A stretch of DNA of 64,000 nucleotides from Sipunculus nudus (lineage: Eukaryota > Annelida > Sipuncula > Golfingiida > Sipunculidae), in NCBI GenBank assembly GCA_026874595.1, contig CM049314.1, forward strand, positions 56,337,300 to 56,401,299. Reading direction: 5' to 3'. Each line of letters opens with the position of its first letter. Position 1 is the first letter of the stretch. Made by a program: the position numbers and the translations under genes. The notes below the pieces were generated by a model. The model saw nothing but the letters and a program-made list of their open reading frames with translations. It did no database searches and had not been told where the DNA came from. Shown piece by piece: positions 32,816-45,911 of this stretch.

Positions 32816-34456
32816 GAGAAACAATTTTGTGCAGGTACGGACTGAGGAGGCGGGGGAAGGTACCATCCAGAAGATGTCCCTGGTTAGCTCGATATTTCAG
32901 GATAAGGATTCGTGTATGTAGAAGCAATAATACGTCGGGAGCATCCTTTAGCGCTTGTAACGTGCGTCAGCAGGAAATGACATTATCTAAGAAGATCTTT
33001 ATTTGATTATTGAAGACACTGTACAAAAAATATCACATGCTTTACAAGCTGACTATATTTCAGCACAGCTGTAATAGATAATTTTGATCTTCAGATTTTT
33101 CCTTAGTTTTATTTAACCAAAAATCGCTCAAGAATTAAAATAAGTTTAATGGTACACTGCATTCACCTCAACGAAATTCGAGCGTTAAATTAATAAAAAA
33201 AAACTTCGTCGGCTTTAAATATCCTCGGGTTGTCTCCATAAGCCGTTCTTAATTCAATGGTACATGAACATCAGAATAATATGTAATATCTGACCTTGTT
33301 AGTTCATTTTGGCTTAATATTAACGTTTCCCTGCATTATCTTCCCGGCACACGTACTTATTATCTCCAGCTCGCCTGTTTTATACCTTTAAATTAAACGA
33401 AATGAGTTTTATTAAGAAATTGTAGGCCTCTGAAACAAAGCTTCACATTTATGATTTACATATTTCTTTGTGTCACATGACTCAATATTCAAGACATTGT
33501 ACTGTAAAGTCAAAGAACGAAAAACAGTAATAACAATAACTACGTCTATAATAACAGGTTTATTATGTTTTATAAATGCTTTCTTTGTTGGATTAGGAAA
33601 TACGTTAACATAGATAACCAAGATATTACAATTTCCGGAAATAATTATGAACTCTGAAATAGTGTTCTCAAGGCTAGATCTTGAGTTCGAATCCCAGCTG
33701 AAACACGCTGAAATCTTTTTACGGTTGACCCGAACCTAAGGGGAGCGCACTGGAGGCTTAATGAGGTATTTTACTGCACAGTGGTGTTTCTGCTCACGAA
33801 CGAGTGCGCCTTTCGGTGGCTCCACTGTCATACATACCCAGTACTAGAATGTGCGGTACACAGAGCCTAGTTGACGCCAGGGGAATCATGTCTTTCCGCC
33901 GGTTCACGAAGTCCGAAACCGATACAGAATTCTGCATGTGTACTTAGTTAGCCGTAATTTAAAAAATGGAGGCGGTTACCTTGACAAAATTAAAATAACT
34001 TCACTGATGTCCATGGAATTTTGTGGGCGGCGGCAAATGGCCTGAGGGATATTGCATTAAAGTGTTGTCCGGGATCTCGATCAAAGGGCGGATCGAGTGG
34101 GATTGTGACGTGACGTTCTAGTTAGGACATGCATAAATGACCATAAATGACCGGCACCAACACAGTGGCTGACCGTTGCCTTTTTATTGAGATTATTTAC
34201 ACCAATTCCTTACAACACTAGCTATGGAAAAACATACTGTTCTTTCTCTCATTCCAAAATGTTTCTCCGTGACTGCTAGGTTTTTGTACTATAATTTGTT
34301 TATGCTTCACAACAATCTATAATCAATATACGGCTGATATATTATATGTATATGATCATATGCATTTTAAGGTATTATTTTATGTAAACTGGAACACAGG
34401 GCTTGTGTACGAATGACTTATGCACATGTTCCCCTGTATAAACGTTTGGAAATAAT
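32816..34456. other. No gene recognised apart from a SINE
   Basis: AT-rich sequence with a SINE of family 2 at 33655-33992. The remaining DNA shows no domain or splice pattern I can support. Confidence 0.4.
33655..33992 (+). mobile_element. tRNA-derived SINE, family 2, copy 1 (5' truncated)
   Basis: It shares with 36926-37329 the B-box GAGTTCGAATCCCAGC, the body motifs ACGAGTGCGCCTTTCGG and GTTGACGCCAGG, and the 3' end AAAATGGAGGCGGTTACCT. The 5' end is not matched, so it appears truncated or degraded. Confidence 0.7.
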
Positions 34457-34458
34457 TT

Positions 34459-34557
<99 letters not shown>
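34457..34557. repeat. (TAA)n(TTA)n perfect palindrome
   Basis: About 42 bases of TAA repeats run directly into about 56 bases of TTA repeats, centred near 34502. The two arms are perfectly complementary and can form a long AT hairpin or cruciform. Asn, Ile and Tyr runs in translation come from this. Confidence 0.95.
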
Positions 34558-34799
34558 CCTGTGGGATGCGGATGTTGAGTCTACCTGAGCAAATGACAAA
34601 AACGATTGATTCCATTTTACATGTAACCATTCAAACGCTGACACAAATCTACGAGCCTTAAGACGCACCAGAATCCAATTTCAGTCTCCAAATTTTGGAC
34701 TGATCATCTGGAGTCTCCAGCTGTTCCTCCTATTGAGAGAAATAGGCCTTTATGAACTTCTTGAAGTTTCTGAATTTATATTTGCGTTCTTTAAGCGTC

Positions 34800-34846
34800 G
34801 CATTTCCCACATCCACATCATACACATTTCCCACATCCTCCCTCAT

Positions 34847-34883
<37 letters not shown>

Positions 34884-35447
34884 ATCTCATAAACATTTCC
34901 CACATCTTCGCGCATCCCTCCCCTCTCTCATACACATTTCCCACATCCTCCCTCTCTCTCTCTCATACACATTTCCCACATCCTCCCTTTCTCTCTCTCA
35001 TACACATTTCCCACATCCTCCCTCTCTCTCTCTCTCATACACATTTCCCACATCCTCCCCCTCTCTCTCTCTCATACACGTTTCCCACATCCTCCCTCTC
35101 TTTCTCTCATACACATTTCCCACATCCTCCCTCTCTCTCTCTCTCATACACCTTTCCCACATCCTCCCTCTCTCTCTCTCATACACATTTCCCACAACCT
35201 CCCCCTCTCTCTCTCATACACATTTCCCACATCCTCCCTCTCTTTCTTTCATACACATTTCCCACATCCTCCCTCTCTCTCTCATACACATTTCCCACAT
35301 ACTTCCTCTCTCTCTCTCTCATACACATTTCCCACATCATCCCTCTCTCTCTTTCATACACATTTCCCACATCCTCCCTCTCTTTCTCTCATACACATTT
35401 CCCACATCCTCCCTCTCTCTCTCTTATACACATTACCCACATCCTCC

Positions 35448-35487
<40 letters not shown>

Positions 35488-35676
35488 CACATTTCCCACA
35501 TCCTCCCTCTCTTTCTCTCATACACATTTCCCACATCTTCCCTCTCTCTCTTTCATACACATTTCCCATATCCTCCCTCTCTCTCTCTTTCATACACATT
35601 TTCCACATCATCCCTCTCTCTCTCTCATACACATTTTTCACATCCTCCCTCTCTCTCATATATAAATTCTAAACAT

Positions 35677-35708
<32 letters not shown>

Positions 35709-35949
35709 AGAAACATTTCCCACATCATCCCACCCCCTCCTCTCTCTCATAAACATTTCCAACCCCCCCCCCCATCCCCTCTCTCTCATAAACATTTCCC
35801 ACATCCTCCCTCTCTCTCTTTCATACACATTTCCAACATCTTCCCTCTCTCTCTTTCATACACATTTCCCACATCCTCCCTCTCTTTCTCTCATACACAT
35901 TTCCCACATCCTCCCTCTCTCTCTCTTATACACATTACCCACATCCTCC

Positions 35950-35993
<44 letters not shown>

Positions 35994-36335
35994 CACATTT
36001 CCCACATCCTCCCTCTCTTTCTCTCATACACATTTCCCACATCCTCCCTCTCTTTCTCTCATACACATTTCCCATATCCTCCCTCTCTCTCTCTTTCATA
36101 CACATTTTCCACATCCTCCCTCTCTCTCTCTCATACACATTTTTCACATCCTCCCTCTCTCTCATATATAAATTCTAAACATCCTCCCTCTCTCTCTCTC
36201 TCTCTCTCAGAAACATTTCCCACATCATCCCACCCCCACCTCTCTCTCATAAACATTTCCAACCCCCCCCCCCATCCCCTCTCTCTCATAAACATTTCCT
36301 ACATCCCCCCTCTCTATCTCTGTCTCTCTCTCTCC

Positions 36336-36371
<36 letters not shown>

Positions 36372-36860
36372 CACATAATTTTCCACATACTTCCTCTCTC
36401 TGTCTCATACACATTTCCCACATCCTCCCTCTCTCTCTCTTATACACATTACCCACATCCTCCCTCTCCCCCCCCTCTCTCTCTCTCTCTCTCTTATACA
36501 CATTTCCCACATCCTCTTTCTCTCATACACATTTCCCACATCCTCCCTCTCTTTCTCTCATACACATTTCCCATATCCTCCCCTCTCTCTCTTTCATACA
36601 CATTTTCCACATCCTCCCTCTCTCTCTCATACACATTTTTCACATCCTCCCTCTCTCTCATATATAAATTTTAAACATCCTCCCTCTGTCTCTTTCTCTC
36701 TCTCTCTCTCTCTCATAAACATTTCCCACATCATCCCACCCCCCATATCTCTCTCATAAACATTTCCAACCCCCCCCCCCCCTTCCCCTCTCTCTCATAA
36801 ACATTTCCTACATCCCCCCTCTCTATCTCTGTCTCTCTCTCTCCACCTGTCTCTCTCTCC

Positions 36861-36906
<46 letters not shown>

Positions 36907-36915
36907 CACATTATT
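34800..36915 (+). repeat. TC-rich satellite, about 2.1 kb
   Basis: A 30-40-bp unit of a CT run plus ATACACATTTCCCACATCCTCC is repeated about 50 times. There is higher-order structure: the block CATTTCCCACATCATCCCACC followed by AACATTTCCAACCCCC recurs near 35708, 36208 and 36714, about 500 bp apart. Open frames across it, including a 310-codon one at 34733-35665, are by-products of the repeat. Confidence 0.95.
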
Positions 36916-36925
36916 TTCCACATCT

Positions 36926-37329
36926 ACCGGCTTCTGCGGCTCAGGGGTAGAGCACAGAACTCAAAGCCGGGAGATCGAAAGTTCGAATCTCAGCCGAGAG
37001 GGTGAAATTTTTCATGGTCGGCCCCGACCCAGGGTGAGCGCTCTGCAGGCTTATTGGGGAGGCCGTGCCCAACGGCCGTGTTTCACTCACAAACGAGTGC
37101 GCCTTTCGGGTCCTCGGTGGTATGAACCAGCAGTTGGGACGATTACGAACCCAGAGCCAGCAGGTGCAGTAGTCACCGGGCCTGGTTGACGCCAGGATGT
37201 AAACTGAGAGGAAGCGTGTAATACAGCCCTGTGACGTAAGCCGAACCCGGAACGGATTTTTGCAGATGTACATATACGTAGTTAGATTAGCATTTAAAAA
37301 TGGAGGCAGTTACCTCCACCAAAAAAAAA
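36926..37329 (+). mobile_element. tRNA-derived SINE, family 2, copy 2, full length with TSD
   Basis: The 404-bp body is flanked by a perfect 10-bp target-site duplication TTCCACATCT (36916-36925 and 37330-37339), which is part of the TC satellite it entered. The head GGCTCAGGGGTAGAGCAC and AGTTCGAATCTC are A- and B-box-like. The body contains ACGAGTGCGCCTTTCGGG and GGTTGACGCCAGG. The tail is ATGGAGGCAGTTACCTCCACC followed by nine A. The exact boundaries make this a good reference for the family. Confidence 0.85.
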
Positions 37330-37332
37330 TTC

Positions 37333-37386
37333 CACATCTTTCTGTCTCTCTCTGTCTTTGTCTCTCTTTCCCTCTCTCTCTCTCCA
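37333..37386 (+). repeat. Remainder of TC satellite after SINE insertion
   Basis: The CT-rich sequence continues immediately after the SINE tail, showing that the SINE split the satellite. Confidence 0.85.
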
Positions 37387-40300
37387 AGATCATGGATTGA
37401 ATTACTAATCTGGAACAGCTTACATCAAAGGTCATATATTCAATGGCACAAGCGTGTGTCCTATCTATGTTTTGTGCATTGTAATAAATATTTCATTAAA
37501 AGGTAATTTGGAGTCACGGAGGCGTATCACCAGGTCATTACACCGTCTCGGCCAATGCAGTAACTGTTGCCATAAGAACTTGTAAATATTGAAATACGAT
37601 ATAGATGCGTGCCATCATTAATTAGGGTAGTTTGTTTTATACAGGATTGCATGAGGCGTGCGGTTGGGATCTTTAAATATGCATAATAATGTCACGTCCT
37701 TGTGAAACCCACAGAAAATCAAGTCCTGTGGCGCTGGCGCTTGAGGCACGCATATTTGGCGAGGCGGAAGGTAATCGATTTGTGACAAATTTCCCCATAT
37801 GTAGTATACTTTAAAAGCAGGGTTTTTATAAAACAAATCTGCCGACTTGCCAGTGATCTGAAGGGGGTATCGTACCGAGCGATGAGTGCTTCACTGCATC
37901 TGTGACAATGTAAGTTTATTTATTTATTTTTGTATTCTCTGTCCGTATCTAGCAGCGAGATCCTCCACATACAGGCACATAGCAGTCAACCACTCATGAT
38001 CACTAAGTATCGGATAATGTTCCCACTTTCTTGTGGTTTAGTTTTTAGCCATGGGCTTTGAAGCAGAAATAAACATAAACAATTTTTAAGGACATGTCTA
38101 TGGACTTTTGGCGGCAATGGTTATTAAACGGATAAGTGTTGCTGCGCGGTAAGAATTTTACGTTGATATCAAGTAGCATTCTGGATTTCAGGGTTTATAT
38201 ACGTGACAAGGATTATTCCAATCATAACTTGTAAAACGAAAAAACGAGGTACCCTCCTTTAAATATCTGATATAATGAGCGAAAAAAGAATCGGGGCCAT
38301 GAAACGTGGTCGTCATTCCAAGGTGGTTGTTTTATCGTGGTGGTGTTAGGCGAGGTTTCATTGTATAACTATTTTGTCTTAGGGGCAGCAGTGGAATTCG
38401 ATCTAATGACCTTCTCCTCCGATGGCCTTAACAACAAGACTGCGTCCTACCCCATTTCTACACTCCAACATTCTTTGCCTGGTCCAGCCCAGGTGTTGGA
38501 CCTCGGAGAATCTTGATATTCAATGCAGCGGTTTAAACGAAGGAGCTATGGAACCACGCCAGTGTATAACCGCTGCGTAAGCAAGCTATTATTTTTGCCT
38601 TGCTGTACTCCGTAATTATAGACAAAAAACGGGATTTTAGCGCCTGTAGTCATCCATAATCCTCTTATACGCACTGATGCGTGGCCCTTTTCCCAAGTGT
38701 GATATTGACTATTTGTGTTATCATTATAGCTTCTGTCCCGCCATTGATACGATCATAATTTTCTTAATGTGAAGCCCAGCCAGTATCTTTAGGATGCTGA
38801 TTTTGCAGATGGAGAGGTACAGATCAATGTGCTTCTGTCTGTCTTGATGTCACATGCTGTGGCTCTTAATAATATACCTTAATTAGGACATGAGTCACTA
38901 TGGTTCAATGTGCTAACAACTCAAATGAACTTGACCTGTGTACAGGTAGGAACCACAATCAATAAATGACAAGACTGAGGCCATGGAATACGTAGTTCGT
39001 TGCGCTCAGCAAGCACACGGGTACACAGGTCCTGCTGAAAAGTTTTCATTGACACAGGTTCTGGTCTGTGAAAAAAATGTTGTTATTGTTGTAAGGTGCA
39101 TTTACGGATCGAAAATTAAGAATTTATCTCAAGTAAAAAGAGTTCCTTACATTATGGAAATCATATTATATTCCAGCCGGCACTTGCCTGCGACGCAATA
39201 AGAGGGGACTCAGAGGGCGCGTCCTGCTTTTGCGATATAAGCAATCTGGGACATAGAATACTTTACGCTTATGCTTACGCTTATCTGTGGTGATCCCCAG
39301 ATGTCAATTGGTGCAAGCGAGTTACAACCCTTCAGTACCTAATTGATAGCATAAAAGGCCCAATGACCGGAATAATGGGTTGTCATAGTAACCATAAATG
39401 AACTGATTTATAATGTATGTTTCATGAAATATTTGTTCAATTTTATTTGACACTAAATTCCACTAGTAATATCTTGGTTTCATTGTTTGCTCTGGATATC
39501 GTCATTGCTGTACATAAAGGTGAAGGTCGCCAAGTGGGAAAAATGGGGTAACCAATGGAAAATTCCACTTGGACCAGATGTTGAACGCTACTTTCCACTT
39601 GTTAAGTCGTATTTAGCATTTTACCTAGAGGAAACGATTGCAGCATGAATAAAAAACCCAATTTGCGTCTGATGCCGTTTTTTCCCTATGCTTCAGTATG
39701 CCAGAGATATATTTTATAGGGACATAATCAGGAGAAATATTATGCCTATTCTTCACACTCTCAGTTCAGTTTTGCTTTATACAAACGTTTCATAGCAAAA
39801 CCTCCCGAGTACACGGTCTCAGTAACTGGCATTCGGCTGTTTAACACCTTGTTATAGCTCTCTGTGTTTGTAAACACAGTCCACGGGGGTATGTTTACTA
39901 TAACAAGACCGCGTGACCGAAGGTCCGATAGTGAGCCGGAACAGGCGGTGTTTCAGCCAGCGAGAAAATGTATTACATTTTCTGGGCCAAGTCAGTCAGG
40001 GCATCTCCTGATTGACACGTGTTGTGGCTCTTCGATGCACACGGTCCCATGCTCTGTGTTTATGTTGACACCTTTGATCGCGCCCGGTCCACTGTTTTAA
40101 CACTTGTTTACAGATAACTTGTTTACAGGAGTAGAAAAACCGTTTCAAGGCAACATTTAGGAAGGTACAGTTTTATTTTAAAGGGAAGAAGCTATTTTCT
40201 CATGTAAATTTAACATGCTTTATAGGTGATTGGCCCCTTTAAGTCTACTTGCACACACGGCACACTTGATAACCTGTGCAAGAGTCCTATTTTTCTATTA

Positions 40301-40470
40301 GAGAGTTTCCACCCCTGGTTACTGGTGGGGTAAGGTACCTGATCCATTACCTAGCTTTGCATTTACTCAGTTATTTCTCTGCTTGTCTTAAAGAACTATT
40401 GCCCATACATGTTCATCTCTATACATCTACTTCCATATATCTCTTTCATCCCTAATAAATTGTGAGTTTA

Positions 40471-40473
<3 letters not shown>
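37387..40473. other. No gene recognised
   Basis: Mixed-composition sequence. TTTATAAAAC near 37826 followed by a GTAAGT at about 37910 could be a promoter and first noncoding exon, but no coding continuation was found. Short frames at 38983-39201 and 39864-40100 show no known domain. Confidence 0.4.
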
Positions 40474-40555
<82 letters not shown>

Positions 40556-40565
40556 TTATATTATA
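40474..40565. repeat. (AT)n microsatellite, interrupted
   Basis: Two TA runs separated by CACTA, followed by TATATTTATATTT. Confidence 0.95.
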
Positions 40566-41403
40566 TATTGTGTTTGACTTCTTATTATCGAGGTTAAAAT
40601 ATCGCAATTTTCTCTTTTTTCATTGTTTCGCGAGGGACCAATATGAAATCCTTTGGAATATTTTTTTCCTTCTTTGACGGTATGACCTCTTATTCAAAGG
40701 GGATTAATTTTCGCGGAAAAATCATTTTCTTGAAAATGGCGAATTTGAAACCCTCTCGAATTAAGAAATCCGAGTAACCTACATTTGCATGTACTGACAC
40801 TAACGTACTATTCTAACTCCCATAAAACAAGTTTATGTAGAGTCCTTGAATAATCACCAAAAACATCTGGTTTCACTTGATTGAGCTGTAATCTACTATC
40901 CTCTGCATGTGCCTGACGTATGCATGGGTCCTGCTATTATTTAACATTATTTTACTATACTAACATGCTGATTTATATCAATAATATATACTGCTATATT
41001 CCGTGCATGCAGTGCAAACTGTTAAACAGCTCCTTCAATTCAAACCAATTAATGATCATATTATTTGTCTTTGTAGCATATTATCTCTATAGAACGTTTC
41101 CTGATTTATTTAATACAAGGCAAATTATTTGATTGTTATGTTAAAATTGTGACATGGCAATTCCAGTTTTTTTCAAAGCGTCGGTAAAAGGTTTCAAATC
41201 CTACCTCCATAGTAACAGATATGATCTCGCTGACGTTATAATTGAAGTTTATTGTCAACAATAAAATTACTAAATGGCGTTAATCTTGGGGCAGATAAAA
41301 AAGTTGGGAGTGGCTATGGACGCTGAATCCAGATGTTGGTCGAGGCATACACTCGCTGAGTGTTTTTTTCTATTTGTAATATAATTTTATAATGTGTTCG
41401 AGT

Positions 41404-41832
41404 ACACTGCCAAAAAAATTTATTTTCTGAAAGATAACATTTTTTGCAAGACAATTTTATTCTTAAAAGACATTACAAGATAATATTTCTTAATTTTCTT
41501 TAGACAAGAATTATTATCTTGTACGAAGAAATGTTTTTTTGGACCAGTGTAAGACAAGAAATTCTTACAAACTCCCAAGAAAATATTTTTTTTTTATAAG
41601 ATAATTGTTCGTATAGAAAGAAATTTATGCACTCTGTGGATGCACTATGTGCACTATGTGGATGCGTGTTATTTCTTGGCAAGCGTGCTATTTCTAATAG
41701 CAAGAAAAATTATCTTATCAGCAGAAAACATAATTTCCATAACAAGAAATTTTTTTTGCCACAACATATTTTTTCATATATTGAGAAATTATAGGGAGGG
41801 GCAAGAAAATTTATCTCTTTTTTGGCAGGGTA
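41404..41832. mobile_element. MITE with TA target-site duplication
   Basis: The ends read TACACTGCCAAAAAA and, inverted, TACCCTGCCAAAAAA. The outer TA on both sides is the likely target-site duplication, as in Tc1/mariner-type insertions. The 430-bp interior is rich in AAGAAATT and AGATAAT words and has no coding capacity. Confidence 0.65.
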
Positions 41833-42710
41833 TGGTTGTTTTAAGGGAAACCTGTGGCAGCAAGGGCCATAATATGGACGGAAAAACCCGGCATGATGGG
41901 AAGATTATCAATATTTCTTATCCTTACTCTTTTTTGTGTGTTTTTTAGTTCTTTGTCTGTCTATCTCTCTCAACAATTCCGTGAAATATTACAATGGAAT
42001 TTCATGGAGACGTGGATTTTCCGACAAAATCAGACGATCATTGATTTCAATTAAGATGCAGACACTTGATTAATATTCGTGTGTGTGTGTACATCTGAAT
42101 GTTAGCTTGTGTACAAGGTCTCTACAGAAAAATGGACCACTTTCTTCCCAGTGTGTTGGTTTCCGGTATTGAAATAAGTCACTGTGTGTTTTCATTTATT
42201 TTTGGGCTTTACTTAGAAGCAGCTCGGCCGTTTGCAGAGTAACACACCGGCTGTTTGCCGTCGAGTTTAAAACAAAGCCGTTTTACTTCCGGATTAGCTA
42301 TATCAGATTACCCCCGGTAACCAGAAATCGGTTTCAGAAAACCTCTTCAAAAGAGTTGTTTCTTCATGTTATGTGCTTAAATTTCTTATAATCCTGGATT
42401 TCCAAGATGTAATGTGCATTGATATAACAATATAATTATCCTTTTTTCGACAGTTTTATTTTTCACAGATTTATTATAGTTTTACATTTCGTAGCTTACA
42501 CATAATTCATGAAATGAGTTTAAATCATAAGAATTTATCAATTGGTTAAATGAGCGGGGTGGGGACTAATCAGGGCTGGGATAACCTGAAACTACATTCA
42601 GACTACCCCCAGGGGTAATCTGAAATTAATTGCAGAATAAAGAGGGTAACCTTTTATCAGGGGGTTTGGAGGATTAACCTGAAGTCTTTGCACCGGGTTG
42701 ACACCACAGA

Positions 42711-45700
42711 AAACAAGGGACCCATGGGTCACGGCGCTCAGCTGATTGTGATTGGACTATAAATGTTTCTCCACTGTGATATTATATCGAGTCGATAAAG
42801 CTTATGAATATCATGGACATGTTTGGCTATTATAAAGGAATGTAATGTAATATGTGAGTAAAAGATAAATGAAATTACCTGACTAATGGATTAATAGAGT
42901 AAAATATAGTGGTTTATTTTTTATTTATTTAGGAGGGGTTGAAAATTGTGATATATTTGAGCAAATATGAATGCAATGACAGCAGTAATAAGCAGTAGTA
43001 GAATGGTGATAAGGCTATTTGTTGAAGGATCTAAAGTGTATGGTAGTCTGCAAGCTTTCAATTTGACAGATATGATGTTATGATTAACTATGCTGATGAA
43101 GTGATTTATGAATTTGTGACTGTATGACACAATATCTCTTTAGTCTTGACAAGGTACATTATTGTGATGCCCACTATGTCTACATATTACACAATATTGA
43201 CATAATTTCTGGCATGTACATATGTACCTATTGACGAATAGTTATACAAAATATTAAAGTATGAATATATCTGATTCATCTTGTTCTTGCTTACTGAGGC
43301 TGACTTTGGGATGGGGTTCAGAGAAGGGAAAAGTGAGGGCAGCACGAAGGTGAATGTAGAAATATTCTATTGTAATGTTTTTCATTTATATAAGAATATG
43401 AAAAGCTAAGAGGAAAGGGGCTCTCCTACTTGGTTATAGTAAAGTTCTAAATATATGATTGCAAACTAATACTCTGACAAGACTGTCATGAAGAAAAACA
43501 GTAAAAATTTTGAGATACTGTGATGCATATAAAAATTTACAGATGGACAGGCAAGTGGAAAGAATGGACTAATACCTTTATTTCACTTTCAAGGGAATAA
43601 TGCATTTAAGTTTATATATAAGCCTATTTTTTTAGCATATCCACTTTTTCCATTAAGAAGTTTTTATCTGAATCATTTTTTTTATTTACAGGTTTTATTG
43701 ATTTTTAATAAAAAAAACTGAAAATATAAGTAAAAATATTAGAATTGTTGCAAAAGTTGCAATCATTATATATCCAGAGTGTAGCTCATATTGGGTCATA
43801 TTATGCATACACATATATTTTATTATTTTTAAATCATAAATGATTAAACTGAATTTAAAAGAAAATAATGCCACAACATGGAATCTACAAGAATATTCCT
43901 TGAATCACTATTAAAAAGTTTTGCACATTGGAGTTTTCAGTACATGTTTAATTTTATACACCAAAATAAAATAAAAGATTCGGTAAATTTGATAAAATAA
44001 AACATCTTTTCAAATAAAGTATACACACTGTTGGTTAAATGAGGGACATACAATATCATTGTGCTAATTACTATCCCAGTTTTAATTTATTACTGGAATT
44101 AATAGTCAATTTCACACCTGGTGAAGTTTTCACTCTTCTGAAGTAAGGATTTACTTATCTCATGAACATCCACACTTTCATAGCAAAACACCACTTTGTG
44201 GACACAATTAAATGTACACTTTAATCATTGTAACCTTGGTGGTACAATACAAAATCTAAAATGTAGCATAGATAGCCTAGAATAAGAATGAATCAAATAC
44301 AGAAAATAATAACATTCATCTAGTTTATGCACCATCTGGGGGGGGGGGGGGGGAGGGCAGGGCAGAGGGGAAGCCTGCTGGTAGTGGCCAAGCTGAGCCA
44401 AGGCAAGCTGCCTGGGGTGGGTTACATAATGCAAGTGAAGGCTGTACTACTAGGTGGGCTAGATGTAAACAACACTTGACATGGTGTATCAAAACGTGAA
44501 TAAAAGCTATTCTTTACAATCAATTTCTTTGAAATTTCAGAATTTAAAAGTTTAAATCCTTATTAATATATGCTGTGAAAATGAAATCAACAGTGCTTAC
44601 AGGGAAAAAACGTGCCATTGCCAAAGTTGGACAAAATTTAAGGTATTGATTTTTTATTTATGCTAATAACTTGAAAAATTTGCAAAATTCAGACCTAATT
44701 TTGGGTAAAAAATGAATCTTGATTAAATAAAGTTATATTCCTAAAAAAAAAAGTCTCTAGGTTCAGCAATTCTCATGTTAGGTTAGCAAATATATTATCT
44801 GATTTTCTAAAAGTTGCATTATATTTTGGCCCATAACTTCAAAATAATACCAAATACTGACCTAATTTTTGGTATGTTCATAGAAAATGTATGAAAGAAC
44901 GTGAATACTAAATATGATCAAAAACAGATCAGTGGTTTTGATATTAAGCAGCCTTGAAGTGTAACAATGGCTTTTTTTATGGAAAACGGAGGTTTTTCCT
45001 TAATATCTCGAAGGAACAAAGTCCTAATGACCCAATTTTCGGTATGGTAGGAGATTTTGGGGACATCTAACATTATCCCAACAGCCTGGGGAGCATAGAG
45101 ATGTGCACTGAATGACCTACAGTCATTAAAGTGGACTGCTTGACAACGTAAGGGAATACAACAAGAGCCTCCAAAAAAATTCAATAACGAGCCTAATTTT
45201 GCAGCTTTTATTTTCAAATTTCAGATTTTAACAGATTAAATCCTTATGTGTACATGCTGTGAAAATTAGATCCAAAGTACTTACAGGAAAAAAAACGTGC
45301 CGTGGCCAAAGTTGGGCAAAATTTAAGGTACCAATTTTATATTTTTGCCAATATTTAAAAAAATTTAACAGATTTTGATCTAATTTTTGGTATACAATTA
45401 AATTTTGATTAATTAAAGTTGTATTACTAAAAAAAGTCCCTACCTTTAACACTTTTGGTCTTAACTGACCAAATATCTTTCCTGATTTTTTTACAAAGTC
45501 CATTATGTTTGGGCCCATAACTTTTTTAAATTAAATAATACTGACTTAATTTCTGGCATGTACATAGGAACTATATAGAGGAATATTTATGGTAAATATG
45601 AAGAAAACCAGATGAGTGGTTTTGATATTAGTTAGTCCTGAAGTGTAAAAATAGATTTCTAATAAAAAATTGAGGTTTTTCCTTAATATCTTGAAGGAAC

Positions 45701-45911
45701 AAAGTCCTATAGACCAAATTTTCGGCATGGTAGGAGATTTTGGGGACATCTAACTGTATGCCGAATTTCAGATTCATAGGTCCAATGGTGTCGAAACGTG
45801 CCAGACTTACGGACGGACATCCAGACGGACGGACGGACGGACAGACAGACGGACGACGGACAATGGACCACGACTACAGCTCAGATGACTTATAGTCAGC
45901 TGAGCTAAAAA
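42711..45911 (+). mobile_element. Long interspersed repeat, copy 2
   Basis: Same start (AAACAAGGGACCCATGGGTC) and end (AGTCAGCTGAGCTAAAAA after a GGACGGACGG tract) as 7879-12284. The first 630 bp and the last 1.3 kb align with copy 1 with moderate divergence, while the middle differs in length. It also holds an internal duplication: 44570-45070 and 45250-45770 share GTGCCATTGCCAAAGTTGG-like and TCAGTGGTTTTGATATTA-like motifs. No intact protein gene. Confidence 0.75.

Noticed and set aside
32334-32927. Tyr/Cys/Met-rich minus-strand frames
   Set aside because: Low-complexity ACATAACATA DNA read on the other strand.
34375-34668. Poly-Ile and poly-Asn frames
   Set aside because: Caused by the (TAA)/(TTA) trinucleotide palindrome.
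34733-35665. 310-codon open frame
   Set aside because: It lies almost entirely in the TC-rich satellite and translates to Ser/Leu/His/Phe repeats. Its length comes from the absence of stops in the repeat unit.
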